DNA of 64,000 bases from Fomitopsis serialis (Eukaryota > Basidiomycota > Agaricomycetes > Polyporales > Fomitopsidaceae), in the NCBI RefSeq assembly GCF_022376445.1, contig NW_025954963.1, forward strand, positions 992,001 to 1,056,000. The letters run 5' to 3'. The notes beneath the pieces are model-generated. The model was not told the origin of the DNA. It did no database searches and worked only from the letters and a program-made list of their open reading frames with translations. Of the stretch, positions 32,486 through 44,421 are shown one piece after another. Within the stretch, counting starts at the first letter, position 1; the number at the start of each line of letters is the position of its first letter. A program made the translations under genes and the position numbers.

Positions 32486-35400
32486 ATGCGCTACTACGTC
32501 GCTGCGACGTTCTTGCTGTACGCACCCTTCACCCGCGGCATGCGATGTCGGGGCATGATATGCATCAGGCAGGGTCGGGTACGGTTCCTCCTTCTGCTGT
32601 GGTCCTCGCTGCATGCATCACTGATAACGTGTATGTCGTTGACAGTGCCTTCGGGGCGGCGGCCACCGCAAAAACGAGCGGCAGAAGGTGCGCCGTCTTC
32701 GAGTGGAGACCTTGGTGGCGCTGGAGACTGGATCCCAAACAAGCGACCTCGATACGACACCCCTGAAGCCCCCGTTGGACGTAAGCAGCGCGGCAAACTG
32801 AAGCATAGGCGGTACGACACAGACTCTTTTCTTCAGCTACCGGGATGCTCACAGGCATGGCCAAGGATCATGGGTGCTCGCTTGGAGTATGCATCCTCTC
32901 ACGATGACAAAACACTGTCGTACTCTTCACAGAGGTGCCGTCTATTAATCTCGCTCAGCCGTTACTGCTCGTGTCTTACCGATACCTGTCCTAGCTCCCC
33001 CGGAACCCCCCACTCTACTCAGGCTAGTCGCGTTGCGAGCCGCAGGCATGGTGACAAACGAGGCTTGCACGCATTGATGCGCAGCCCTCCCGTCCTGACA
33101 GAGCCGGGGCCTTCTTCCAGTCGTCCCTTGAGCTTGCATAGGCCAGCCTCCTTCGATGGTAGTGAGGGTTCGATCCGGGCTTACTCACGCCCAACTTACG
33201 AGGTGAAAATTAATTGGGATCTCTCTACAGGCGACGTGAGCCCATCATCATCAACCTCGTCGTCGCGCACTGCCCGTGTAGGCGAAACGCACAGCTCAGC
33301 GGAGGTATATTTCACGGGCTTGTCGGACCTTTCTGGGTCCGAGTCGTTCAGCATTGACAAGCCTGTTAGCGGCTGGGAGGGAGATGTGATCCCCGGAGCT
33401 TCTCTGTTAGATGGCAACGCAATGTCAGCGACGGCTGGCAGTGCGTCGGCGAGTAGCCCCGAGCACCGCCCCGGCGTGATTGAACGCCAAGGTGCTTCAG
33501 ACCTCCGGGCGGTCTCGTCTGCATACCGGCGCATGTTATGTGGCCCATTCGTCAAACATGCTGAGAATGCCGAACGAACATCGGCGTCAGGCTTCCTGCC
33601 CAGCTCAAATGTCGACGGGCTCCACTTCTCTGATGGGAGTGAAATGTGCATACGTAGGGTGAGATACGCAGCTCTTCGGTGTTCTTATGGCGTGGATCTC
33701 ATTTACACCGAACAGGGGCCCAAAGATGCGGCTACAACGCAACGTGGCCATGGAGAAATCGCAGACAGCGCGCCTACTCGGCCACGAACCGGCTTGTCGA
33801 TAGCGGATCTCTGCCACCCTGTGTCTGATGTAGGTGCAGCAGCTCTGTACTCCTTCGGAGGAGCTTCCCAGCAGTCCCCACTCCACCAGAGTTCCGGTGA
33901 CAACAGCCGCCAGCCGGTGGAGCGCGCTCCTACTGCTGGCGTCGAATCCGTGTTGCAATCGAAGGAGGTCTTTGACAAGCCAGCACTGTACACAGGATCA
34001 GACGAGGAGACTCCTGAGCGTAGGGCGACTCTCTCCGGCCCTTCAATCGCTGACCACGTGCCTGCGCAAGCGTCGAATCTTCCGGAGATCAGCCCCGTCA
34101 CGAGCTTGTCGAGGCGAGGTGGGACAGGCGGCGGGTCGTCTTCGAGGAGGAAAAGACTGCGCAGTCCTTCTGCAGGTGATATTGGCAGGGTGGATTCCGG
34201 ATCTACGCGTGGCCCACCGTCCGCCGTTGCCTCGTCCATATTTTCCAGCACTTCCCTAGGCAGCCCCGCAGCTGCATTCCCCGGCACGATTGCGACGCTG
34301 TCTCATCAGGCCTCTTTTCCCTCTCTCCCTGGCATTCATGGCCTTGTAAACTGGTCTCCGAATTCACAGGGACATCCCTCCGACAACAACACCTGGGCCA
34401 TCCCTTCCCAGGAAAGGTCAGGGCTGTGGAGGCCTTCAGCAAGCCCCGCGAGCTTCGGCTTGCCATCTCTACAGCAGTTCGAAGCTGGTAGAGGCCAAGC
34501 GACGGCAGTCGCCGATCTTATATTGCCCTGCGTGACTTATACGTCGGTGCCACCAATAATCACATCCGCTTCAACTAACGCACCGTCTTCTGAGACACGA
34601 CCTGCGGCGAGGATGCCGGTTCCAGGCCCCAACATGGAAGCGTGCGATACTCTTGAGCGTATGACGTTGCTTATGGATCCTGTGGATCCTGGGTATACCG
34701 AGGGCGCGGCATCGCCTGTTGGAGCCGCACCGCAGGGAGGACCCTCCATGTATGCTCCAGTGCCCGAGGCTTGCAATTTGCGACCCGCGGGGCATGTACA
34801 GCGCTTCACAACGACCAGATTGGTGCCTGAAGGCAGTCATCGTGGCCCATCCTACGGAGATACAGTCAGTGACATGCCCTCTTGGCATATGACTCAGGTA
34901 CTCATGGCTTGACAGCCCGACCTGTGGCCTCTCGCGGACACGGCCGCTGAGCTCCCCAGGTATCAGTCGCAGCCTATGACCTGCTCCCCGCCACGAATTG
35001 CCGGTGTAAAGAGGCGTCGCAGCGGTGTTAAGGCGCCCAGTAGCAGTCGGAGTCATGACCCTATCGTTCAAGCTGCGCCGAGCTTTCCGACAGCGAGAAC
35101 CGCTCTCAGCACACGCGGGCCGGCTTCTGAAGACGGGAAGTCCATACAAGGGGCAGACGCGACCGGTGCCGGTTATCATGGCGAGAATGTCGAGAATGTC
35201 TCCTCCCAGGAGATGTCCATGGACGTCGATGACCCAATTACAGCCGCCCGTGGCGCTGCTGAACGCACTGAGCTTCCTCCTGGCGGCTATGCGCCGCACA
35301 CTTCTGCTGGCTCGGGCAATTCGCTCAACCACACCATCCACGCTGCGGAACAACATGAAGGACACGCGCTTCACGTTGAAACCATGATGGGTGAGGACGA

Positions 35401-36624
35401 AAAAGATGAGCCATTTACCCACGACAGACGCTCCGTAAGTACAATTTTGCGTTCCCGCACTGTCTATTCAGGGCTAAAGGCATCGACTAGTTCGTTCCGG
35501 CATCTCACGATGATATCCGGGCTATCAGAGGCGAACTCAGAAGTCTCTCGGGCGAAGTAGCCTCACTGCAAAGACAGCATCGTTCAGACGGTCAACACGA
35601 GGGTTCGGATGCGGATGATGAGAGCGACGAGCTAGGTATGCCTGCAGTGAAACGCAAGAGGCTGGCTGGTTTTCCCAAGCGCCGCCCACTTGAAGGCAAT
35701 GAGCTCGCGGTGCGATGATACTGCTTATTTACCTGTGCGCGAAACAGAGGCTGACCTGTATCATAGCGCGCTGTTCGAGATCATGTCATGCTGCTCATGC
35801 GCCGAAGGGATAGTGACGCGCGCTTCAAGCGGGCGACACTCGTGACGGTTGAGGAAAGGGAGGCATGGGATGGTTCGAGTCGATGCTGCACGGCCGATGC
35901 GTTCAAGGTAGACTTGCAAGGGACGCCAGCAAATGGGTGGAACAAATCTGCGGCTCGAGTGTTTTGCAAGCATTTCAGGGCGAGCAAACAATATCGATGC
36001 AAAGACAAGGCGAAGATCATCTCAGCATTTACGACGCATCTCAAACAGCTTAAACGAAGGTATCAACGTGCGAGTATGAGCCAAAACGAAGTGAGAGAAA
36101 AGCTGCGTAGACAGAGTCGCGCGCAACGTAGGAACACAGTACGTTCTGCTGAGGCAATCTGCTCTGTCATGATGAACTGAATTCCGACGCATCAGCTGTT
36201 CTCTCAACGCCTAACATCCGCGGTGCAGTACCCGCAACTTCGGCATCACGTCGGCATGCTCCGCAAGTTGGGTACGGACGGGATGAGCTCCGACGAGCCT
36301 GATCGTGATATCAGAGGACAATTCCTCATTCACGCACCGCCGTATCGGTCGTCCAAGGTCACTGTTTGGCTCCGGGTTTTCGACCACTTTTACAGGAGGT
36401 ATAGGGAATCTAAAGGCGTAGGACCAGGCTCAGGGAGAGGCGCCCTACCAAGAATTCGTCTGGATAGGGGCTTGTTGTCAGATCGACCTGGGGCAGTTTC
36501 TGGCCTGCCAGCCAACTGTTACAGCCTCGAGTGGTTCGAAAGGCTCAACGAATTTGAGAAAGAAGATTTGGAGGTGGATTCGGCGGAGTATATATTGGAG
36601 CACGAGCCTCGAGTCATGTCGTGA
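32486..36624 (+). CDS. Large disordered, probably nuclear protein with conserved GMSSDE / GLPxNxY C-terminus
   Basis: Five exons in consistent phase 0 give about 1288 residues: 32486-34897, 34967-35434, 35491-35709, 35767-36138 and 36229-36624. Introns are 56-90 bp with GT-AG ends. The first 900 residues are low-complexity and Ser/Pro-rich with basic clusters (SSRRKRLRSPS, KRRRSG). Exon 3 has a short coiled coil (IRAIRGELRSLSGEVASLQR) and a basic stretch (KRKRLAGFPKRRP). Exon 4 carries AWDGSSRCCTADAFKVDLQG then TPANGWNKSAARVFC. Exon 5 has KLGTDGMSSDEPDRD and GLPANCYSLEWFERL. These C-terminal motifs recur in a large Agaricomycete family of unknown function that I recall being near mobile elements. 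The true start is uncertain: the first 50 codons are hydrophobic and atypical, and an ATG in another frame at about 32542 is an alternative. Confidence 0.68.
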
Positions 36625-37609
36625 GTGCTTCTGTTTGGGCGCTATGTCTCGCGCACTTCTTACTAGATGACGCAGCGATATTCTTCGGCATGGTAACTCG
36701 AGAATCAAGCAACCAAGAGGCGAGGACAGCAGGGAGGCCAAAGAGCGCACCACCGCTAGCGTGGCACTGCGCACCGATGCCGAAGCGAGACTCGACGTAG
36801 ACGGGAGCGGACAAGGCGTGACATTCACCAGTGACTCTGGATCGCTTACTGGAGATACCCTGAGCCATGAGCTCGCTGGCAAAGCTGGAACGGATGCGAT
36901 TGCCTCTGATCAGCGATCGAACTGGAAGCCGCAAGCAGGGCGTGAGCGTATTGCCATGGAGGATGAGCGCCCGATTGGAGGGCGCCAGGGTAAGCCGAAG
37001 GCATCCAACAAGGCAGTCGGGAAATCGCGCGGCGGCAGTCGGAGGCATAGATAGGCACAGTGACAACGGAGGGCATCGAAGCTCTTTTGGGGCCGGGGTC
37101 AAAGGACGCAGGGCTCCGTACAAATTGTCGTTTGTAGCCCGCGATCGCTTGTACAGGAACATCACTCAGAGAATAATCAAGGTCTCTCGTCGATTTATTG
37201 AAAACATAGGGACGTGTCACCCGTATCTGCTTTGAACTGCTTCTCCCTCGGTCTCTCCTGCAAGCTTCGCATCCCGCCCACGACGTAGCGACGAGAGAGT
37301 TCGCGCGCGCAAGACAAGTCTATACCAGTAACATTCAGCGTCGCAGCTTAGGTGAGTACGTCTGAGCATGCTGAGCGTTGAAGTGCATAAATAACCCATA
37401 CTCTTAATTCGCGAAAGATGGCGTGAGCACATGAACAAGTGATTCCTCTTGGATTCCTCCGACGCACAGCGAGGGCGCCTCACCGAGGGCGCCTCACCTC
37501 GGCCGCTGTTCGCAAAATGGTTAGCAAGCGAAATAATCAAGCCATTAGGCCCTGATAAGGCCCTGTATGAGCACCCTGTGCTGTTATCATGATGACGACA
37601 CAAACTCAC
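36625..37609. other. No confident gene
   Basis: A minus-strand ORF (36614-37165) and a plus-strand one (36761-37054) overlap without recognisable motifs. 37217-37609 is read through by the ORF of the next gene but lies beyond its predicted splice donor at 37609. Confidence 0.35.
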
Positions 37610-39115
37610 CAGTAGCTCTGCCTCGGCGTCATGTTGCCGCTCTTTCTTTCTCTTGCTGCCATACACAACGGAGGTCTCCCGAGTAACCCAGCTGGGTTCG
37701 CCATCCGCCTTGACGTGGAGGCGCCGATTTCTGTACCGAGGATGTGGTACTCCTACCTGCGCTGCTTCCCACTGTCCCTGCGTGCCACATAGCCACATGC
37801 GCGACTTCTTCGTGCGTGTGTCAACGTGGATGAAAAGGTCTCCTTGGGATGCTTCGAGAGACGCCGGTGGCTGATCGACGGCGAAAGGCAAGTCCACTTT
37901 GTACCAGATCGTCTGGCCCTCTTCGCGGCCTTTGCGGAAATTTGAGCAGTTCCGGTAAAGCTCCCAGTCTCTGATGGCAGCAAGACGGGCCTCGGCGGGA
38001 GGCTGACCATTGGCACCGCGCGAGGCATGTCTCCCGTTTCCCTTGTTCCGAGCGGCCAACGTCGTTGCGTCAGGCGGTTCTAACGCCGAGACTGGCCTCG
38101 ACGAACCGAGGGTGGGAGTGCATAGCCGCGCGACGGTCAACCCGACGGGCGGGGCCGACGAGGGTCGTGCGCGTGCAAGAGAGATCAGTTCGGTAGGGTA
38201 TGCTCGCATGGTAAGGCCCCGAGCACCGCTTGCAGGCATATTATGTCGACCTTCTGCGTCAGGGTTGCGCTCTCGTCGCATGGGAAGGTTACCCCTATCT
38301 GCTGCCTGAAGACTATTCGGCACCGACACTTGGCTTTGCCCGGAAGAAGTGTCGTCAACAGAGACATCGGGTGCAGCGACAACCGGTGAGGGGAAGGTTC
38401 TGGTAATAGTAGGAGGTAGTGGGACCGCCGGGGAAAGCCCACGAGGAGAAGTTGCAACCCTTTGTGTCGAAAGCGACGTCTCTGGACAAGCGGCTCCCAA
38501 TTGACTGTAAGAATAGGGCAAGTGAGGCTGGTCGACTTCAAGTTGCACTTCCTAAGCATCGATGGACATGAGAAAAGCACGACGAGCACCCGAACAGCAA
38601 TGCTAGACCTGCTTACATTTGCGTGCGACTCGGCGAGAAAAGATGATACGGGCACGAGGTCCGTGGAAATGGACGACGCGCTGAGGCAATCATCATCGGC
38701 GCAAAGACTAGAGTCGGTGTCATCGTCGCATCCTTCACCTTGAACGTGAAAGCCGGCCCCATCTGCTGTGGCGAATACGTGAGGACAGCGGCCCTCGATC
38801 AGGCATTCGTCTACGTACCGACAGGGCGGAGTAAGGGAAATCTATGGCGGGTAGTGGGTATCGTGGTCGCGCGCCCAGGACGTTCGTCTGCAAACCTGGG
38901 CCCTGTCATGAAGGTGCGACCGGCAGGTGCGTGCTGTGAAACGTGCGCTTCATTACGCAGCAATTGAGAGAGCGGTGTTCGTAGTACTGGAGGTGCTGAC
39001 GTTGGAGCCGAATCCACAGCACATCTGCTCGGCACGACCTCTGCACGAGCGTGCAACGTAAGATATGCGGAGCGTTGTATGCGTGCTTCATGTGGGCCTA
39101 CCCAAAGCCTCCTTC
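37540..39115. repeat. 1.6-kb inverted repeat arm, partner at 51613-53190
   Basis: The two arms are nearly identical across the two exons and their intron (sum of paired coordinates 90728). Identity falls off beyond the donor at 37609/53119, where the intronic sequence shows several substitutions and indels, and at the other end around GAGGCTTTGGGTA. The arms are about 12.5 kb apart. Confidence 0.92.
37610..38841 (-). CDS. Unknown protein, Cys-rich N-part and basic C-part, copy 1 (partial model)
   Basis: Exon 38841-38617 encodes CRYVDECLIEGRCPHVFATA then DGAGFHVQGEGCDDDTDSSL. A 65-bp intron leads to exon 38551-37610 (314 codons) with a disordered Pro/Ser-rich middle and a conserved-looking C-terminal part. 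The latter contains YRNCSNFRKGREEGQTIWYK, GDLFIHVDTRTKKSRMWLCG, QWEAAQVGVPHPRYRNRRLH and SWVTRETSVVYGSKRKKERQ. The exon ends at a GTGAGT donor. Further 5' and 3' exons were not found. The GDLFIHV...W...W pattern occurs in basidiomycete proteins of unknown role. The same gene, with a few substitutions, lies inverted at 51887-53118. Both frames are open, so either may be functional. Confidence 0.6.
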
Positions 39116-39329
39116 TCCGCGACGCTGGGTAATACGGCAACGCAGCGCGAAGGTATGAAGACACACCAACAATGAGCGACGCGGAAGCTCTCCTTGGCCG
39201 CCAACACAGCTCACAAGTCACATGGCGCGGGCTCAGCCGTAGGGTACAGGCCCTGTGTGGGAAAGCATCCTGCAGTTGGCGTCTGAAGATCTGATATTGC
39301 AATGTAGCGCAGCGCTCTACCCTGCCAGG

Positions 39330-40807
39330 ATTCCCGTAGCCGGAGTTGGCCACAGAGACGATACGAGCCCTCGCCTTGCAGACGTCGCCGGCCTTGAGTG
39401 TGGCCCCCCACCCTCGAGAACGTCGGAACCCGCACGTAAGGTGGGCCGGCTTGAGCAAGTCGTCATCGATGGTGGCTGGGAAGATTGCCTTCATGGTGGC
39501 CTGGCACATGGTTAGGGCGTCACGAACAACGCAGAGCCGGCACTGCTTACCTGCCAGCCAGTTACGATCGCAGAATCCATCGGGGCCTCGTTCCGGCCCG
39601 TCCGTGCTGTCTTGAACGCCTCGCCCTCATTACCTACCACGGCGCAGAACGCCTCGACGTCGTTCGCCTCACCTCCAGACCGATACACGTGCCGCGAAGG
39701 TTGATCTCGGAAAGCACCTCGTTGTCGCCGAACCACAGCCTCCAGCAGAGGTCCTTGGTACGCCCTCGGAAGCGTCATGGATGTTGGCGTAGCCCATGCT
39801 CGGCTTGTAGAGGGACTAGGGGTTAAGCTTGAAGAGGGACAGAGACGTCGCGGCGATCCTCGAACAGTGTGACGTCGATCGCCTGAGATGCCGAATCATA
39901 TCTAACCACGGCAACCTTGAGTTCGGACTTGTGCTGGCCGTGCGAACAAGCCGCGCCATAGAGGGCGACGGTCACAGGCGTCTCGCCGTCCAAGGTCATG
40001 ACGACCATCTGGCTCCGACGAGGAACGAAGAGGCGACGCATCGGGTTGTCGACGTGCGATGCACCCTGCACGGTCGTTGACGTAAGGAGTGCACTCAGCC
40101 AATGCTGCTGACGAGGGCCTGCGAGCATCTCAAGCCAAGTCGACGCCTCGGGCGACGTGCACCCAACGGAGCAGGCGTTCTTATCGGCCTCAACAGAGCG
40201 TTCGACGCCAAGTGAACCGGTGACATTCTCCGGGAGAGGGGAGGCCCTAACACTGAGATGGTCGGCGGTCGGAATGCGACTGAGGCCGCCGCCGTAGAGG
40301 CGCTGCGCCAACCTGTCGGCGAGGAACGCGGCGATGTTGTCGAGCACCTCCTTGACCGGCTCGTCCTTCTTCGCAGCATGTTTCGCCGCCACAGGGCCCC
40401 GGAGGGTGCACGCACGCTGGGGTTCTCGGCGAAGGCGGCCTCGATGTCCTCGGCTGCCCACGAAATCCTACCAACATATGAGCCACAGTTCCTCGTTGGG
40501 CGACCTTAACGTACCCTCTTATACCTGCTCGACGCTTCGGGGAACGGCGATGCTCAGCGACCACGGGCCAGACGAGACACGAAAAGAGTAGAGTATGTTA
40601 TGTCTACATAAGGCTTCGCCCTCAGTGACAATATAGGGATTAAACAAACAAACGAACGTACCCTCTCGAACGACACCTCGAGAACAGGAATGAAAGGGAC
40701 CGGCTTCTGGCCCGGGCGTTGTGAGATGGCGAGGAAGAAAGCCTTGTCCTCCGACGCCAGGAGCTGCGCGGTCGCGGCCGGGTACGTCGCGAAGAGGAGC
40801 TTGACGA
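39330..40807 (-). pseudogene. FAS1: FAS1 version 2 pseudogene, contiguous copy (locus 2)
   Basis: The minus strand runs in FAS beta order: FVKLLFATYPAATAQLLASE, AFFLAISQRPGQKPVPFIPV, intron, WAAEDIEAAFDENPQRACTL, RGPVAAKHAAKKDEPVKEVL, LYGGGLSRIPTADHLSVRAS, EASTWLEMLAGPRQQHWLSA, LTSTTVQGASHVDNPMRRLF, VALYGAACSHGQHKSELKVA, LFEDRRDVSVPL. A frame break follows, then FCAVVGNEGEAFKTARTGRN, AIVTGWQ, an intron with a conserved position, ATMKAIFPATIDDDLLKPAH and GDVCKARARIVSVANSGYGN. It stops abruptly at about 39330, where unrelated sequence (GRVERCATLQYQ) begins. It covers the region between the ER domain and the dehydratase only. A C-terminal domain and all catalytic transferases are missing. Confidence 0.92.
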
Positions 40808-41138
40808 AGTGTCTATGCCGGATCGTAAGCTGAAGGCGACGACAGAACAATACGGAGGTGCTTACTGTGCAGGCATAGCGCCGTCGTCCGACATGACGTT
40901 GGTGAGGATGTGTTGCGGCCAACCCACTGCTGTCTGCTGCCGCTTCGAGCGCCGAATGCCCCCTAGGAGACACACATTCCGCTCGCCTGCGGACAACAGT
41001 CAAACAGTGGATCTAGGAGTGATTTAGGCAAGGCGTTGCGCCCATGCCATGGTCGGTTCCGGTCAATTCGTTTGCACATGTTTGGTCCGGTGCGATCATG
41101 TGGCCACACGTGCTTCGACCGGAGATCTGAGGCTCTCA
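40808..41138. repeat. ~360-bp FAS1-flanking element, copy at locus 2
   Basis: Same sequence and orientation relative to FAS1 version 2 as at 20171-20533. The last shared bases are CTGAGGCTCTCA; beyond that the sequence is unrelated. Confidence 0.85.
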
Positions 41139-41262
41139 TTGACAAGAAGCAAGAGACAAACGCTAGAGACATTCTCATTGGCTGAGAGATGGACGCCCGA
41201 GCGCTGCCCGAGCCTCTCAAGCGCTCCGAGCTCGCGCAACTGAATACTGTACTTCATCCTTC

Positions 41263-41291
41263 CTCCTCCTCCTCCTCCTCCTCCTCCTCAA
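41263..41291. repeat. (TCC)n microsatellite
   Basis: A perfect CTC/TCC tract of about nine units next to the GC-rich satellite. Confidence 0.93.
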
Positions 41292-41439
41292 TACCCCTTA
41301 GACTCAGGCTCGCGCGCGACCCTCATGTTCATTTCTCACTCTGGCATAGGAGGGCGCGGACCAGGGCAGCGGTAAGGCGCAGAAAACAACAAGTGACAGG
41401 AGTGTACCGAGCGCAGCGGAGACGGGCGCCGTAAGTGTC

Positions 41440-42420
41440 GACACATGCGAGCGAGCAAGCTAACTGCAGGCACAGGACGCGGTGACGTGCAGCACGACGC
41501 ATGACGACTGCGAGCATGTAGGCATGGCTGACAAGCGGGCGGCGGGTGGACGAGCGAGCTAGCGAGCGGCACACGCCGACCGTGAGGGCGCTGAGAAAAT
41601 CCCCAGCACGTAAACACGGTTGACGAATGGACGGCGGGTGCATGAGCGAAGGAGCCGGATGGAGGGGGGAATGGGTAGGCACAAGGCGCAGTCGCCGTGG
41701 CGACATGAAGCGCGACACACACGCCGACCGCGAGCACGCCGGGTGAATGCCCAGCACGCAGACACGGCCGACGAACGCGCGCAGAGGGAGCGGGAAGGCG
41801 GGCGAGCCAGTGGACGGGCGAGCAGGTGTGGACTGGCAATCGGATGGGCAAGCAGGTGAGTGGATGAGCGAGAGAGCCGGCGGGCGAACAGGTGACAGCG
41901 CATACGTCGACCACGAGTGCGCTGGGAGAACACCCATTGCACGCGGACACGGCTGACGAACGCGCACGCAGGCAGGCGAGCGGGTACACAGTACAAGAGC
42001 GGGCCACCACACGCACGGCGAGGGCGAGGGAAACTGCTCGGCGAGTATGCAGGGTAAAGCCCCCGCGTGAAGCACAGCCGACGAGCGGACTACGGGCGCG
42101 GGCGTAGCTACGAGCAGGGAGGGCCAGCAGACAACGACTGAATATTTCATCATGACCTAGACTCGCACGGCATTCAAGTCGTCGACCTGGGGTGGGAGGA
42201 CGCAGACCAGCAGGACAGCGAGCAACATACGGTGGACAACCCAGAGAAAAGGGTGGCACAGGGCGACCGGCGACTGCGCGAGGCCAGAACCTCGGTGAAA
42301 AACAGCACGACAAAGATGGCTTGGCGAGCCCTGGCGCAGTGACGAGGACTTGGGCAAGTGAAAGGAGGGCGAGGAGGGCGAACATGGTACGTAGAGCAAA
42401 CCTCAGGAGGCGGACAATGA
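41440..42420. repeat. GC-rich degenerate satellite, period about 150-190 bp
   Basis: A motif resembling CACGCCGACCG...GCCCAGCACGCAGACACGG(C/T)(C/T)GACGAACG recurs at about 41562, 41710, 41894 and, weakly, 41998. Between these lie purine-rich GCGAGCGGGCGAGC-type strings. Long minus-strand ORFs across it (up to 349 codons) are Ala/Arg/Ser/Pro-rich and follow the repeat, so they are not taken as genes. Similar purine-rich sequence occurs at 50390-50620. Confidence 0.65.
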
Positions 42421-42927
42421 CTGACTGGAAGTTTCCGTCTTGCGTGCCAACTCAGCGAGACTCGGTCATGGACATGGGTGTGCTGCGTGTATGCGTGCTC
42501 CATTACTACTGTCCGAGGTCCCATGCGTCAAGATACATTTAGTATCTCCCGAACAGTAGGTATTCATAATACATATGTCGCAGACTGGCACGGGGCCACG
42601 AAGCCGACTCCCGAAGGGAGGCGGCTGAGTGGCCTTTCAACTATTATTAGTCTCTTACAGAAGTCGGGGCCTACGCTTGCAAATTACATAGAACAGTCAC
42701 GATTTTTTAGCACTCGCCCCGCCATGCGCTCAAAACCGTAAATAATTTATCTGACAGAGATATATGCAATCGAAAGCGCATACCCGTAGCGGAGCACGGG
42801 CATCGGCTAGTTAAGTACAATTTCACGTAAAGCGCAATGGGTACAAGCTTAAGCTCTACGCTTCTGCGCGCTTAATCTCGTTCTCAAATCCCATAAAGCT
42901 CTCAGCGCCCAGTAGCCTCGACGTATA

Positions 42928-43142
42928 CTGTATCGGGCCGGGATCTCGGCCGGACAAGGTACTCGGTCAGTCGACCACCGTGGGCTCATTCCTAAAGTTA
43001 ATCACAAGGAATTTATACCAGGAGGTAGAGGAGGATTGTGAGAGTCGACTGGTAGGCGTAATTTGTGGTAAGACTGGGAGGTGAGCCTACGGCAGTCGAC
43101 TGACCGAGTACCACGTCCGGCCGAGATCCCGGCCCGATACAG
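42928..43142. mobile_element. 215-bp MITE with ~48-bp terminal inverted repeats and TA target site
   Basis: The left end CTGTATCGGGCCGGGATCTC continues through GGTACTCGGTCAGTCGAC. It is matched by the reverse complement of the right end with about two mismatches. TA dinucleotides flank both ends (42926-42927 and 43143-43144), as for Tc1/mariner-type insertions. The roughly 120-bp interior has no coding capacity. A solo end is at 2314-2349. Confidence 0.85.
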
Positions 43143-44421
43143 TACTGACATCTTTAAATAGTATTAACACATTCAATAGTGTTAAATCGGATTTCCAAAA
43201 GCCACGCACCTCTCTTAAAGATCTTGAAGAACCAACTTTGTCTCCTCTGGGTCTGTCTCTCAACACCGGTACCATCGTCGCTCGCAGGCGATAGTACGTA
43301 GCAAATCATTGCGTCGCCTACTAGCATCTTACCAGGGGTATAGGCGTTCAGCTGTGTGCACTGCTCGCCGGCCCCGGGCCCGGAACACAATCGTGCACGC
43401 TGTCTTACGTGGTGAGGCGAGCCTCCCAGATGTAGTCAGCAGATTATGCAGTTGACTTTGAAACCGAGGTTGTACATGGTTTTATCGACCGCCTTCTCGT
43501 CACTTCTCAGTCCGCCCGTTGTCAACTTGTGTACACCCCGCCTGATGAATCACAGTCACCAGCAAACCAGTCTCGACCGAGATCCACGTACCGCCGGTTT
43601 GTGTGCACCCCCGTAGCGCGTCACATCGCGAACAATCAGGGCCAAGTCTTCCGCATCCTCGACCACGTAGACATGTCCGAGGATCTTGAGGTACGAGAAT
43701 TCGGTTGCGAAGCTCTGCGACCATGTTGATGTCGCTCACGAGCTTGCCCAACTGTTGGCGCCTGTCATCCGGCTGGTTGCTGGTGAGCTGCTTCTCCCTT
43801 GCCTGTTGTCTCGACGTCCTCATGTGGGTGTAGGCGTCTTTCGTCGAATTTTCCCCCAGCTCCACGAGTATTACGCACAAACTCTTGACTACGCACTTCG
43901 CGGCGATGCACATATAGAGGCTCTTTTCCATCCCTTCGCGTCCTTTGCTCTCAACGTTTGGAGACGTAGTCTGTGAAAGACACCTCGATTGTACCAATCT
44001 GGGCCCCGGGCTCTGTTGCATTGTCCCATTCGGACAGTTTGACCCGGCGGCGGATTGTCGCGTTGGCCTTGCAGATCTGGATTGCGAGGTTGAGGTCGGT
44101 CCTGGCGTGCCCCTACTGATACCATCAGCCGCGTTCACTCACTACAACACCCCTCTGGTGACAGAAGGGGCACGGCGTGGCTCCGCTGTCTTTTGGACCG
44201 GCGGCACCATGTTTCAATACCGGGAGCTCGATGGACGCATGGTGTCAGAGCTCACATCAGCTGAGAGGGATCAGTACCATCTAGGCCGTGTTTCCCGCAT
44301 CGCAGCTGGGATCGCACGTTTTCCCGAGCGTAATATCTGACCCCCGGGCCGCTGGGCCTGTACGTACTCTGAAGTAGTTCCCCTGCAGATATTTATCCCC
44401 CCTGGATCTTTAATGGCACGG
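43111..44421 (-). repeat. 1.3-kb duplication arm, inverted partner at 1035-2345
   Basis: Paired coordinates sum to 45456. One side of the block lies inside the right terminal repeat of the MITE at 42928-43142. The other side joins a short unique stretch (44421-44640) with a TCC/ACC-rich microsatellite. Confidence 0.9.
43529..44340 (+). pseudogene. Degraded 2OG-Fe(II) oxygenase-like protein, copy 2
   Basis: Same protein blocks as the copy at 1116-1927, here on the plus strand: FPQLHEYYAQTLDYAL in the frame at 43686-43976, then RHLDCTNL, PFGQFDP, LLIPSAAFTHYNTP and VFWTGGTMFQY in the frame at 43945-44340. The one-base frame break at about 43960 is the same as in copy 1. The retained HxD and distal His would allow metal binding if the frames were joined, but no splice solution was found. 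Confidence 0.6.

Noticed and set aside
37217..37609. C-terminal extension of the 443-codon ORF
   Set aside because: It lies beyond a good splice donor and differs from the inverted copy in sequence and frame, as expected for an intron.
41336..42385. 349-codon minus-strand ORF and overlapping plus ORFs
   Set aside because: They run through a GC-rich degenerate satellite, use Ala/Arg/Ser/Pro almost exclusively, and repeat with it. Open in several frames at once, so a composition effect.
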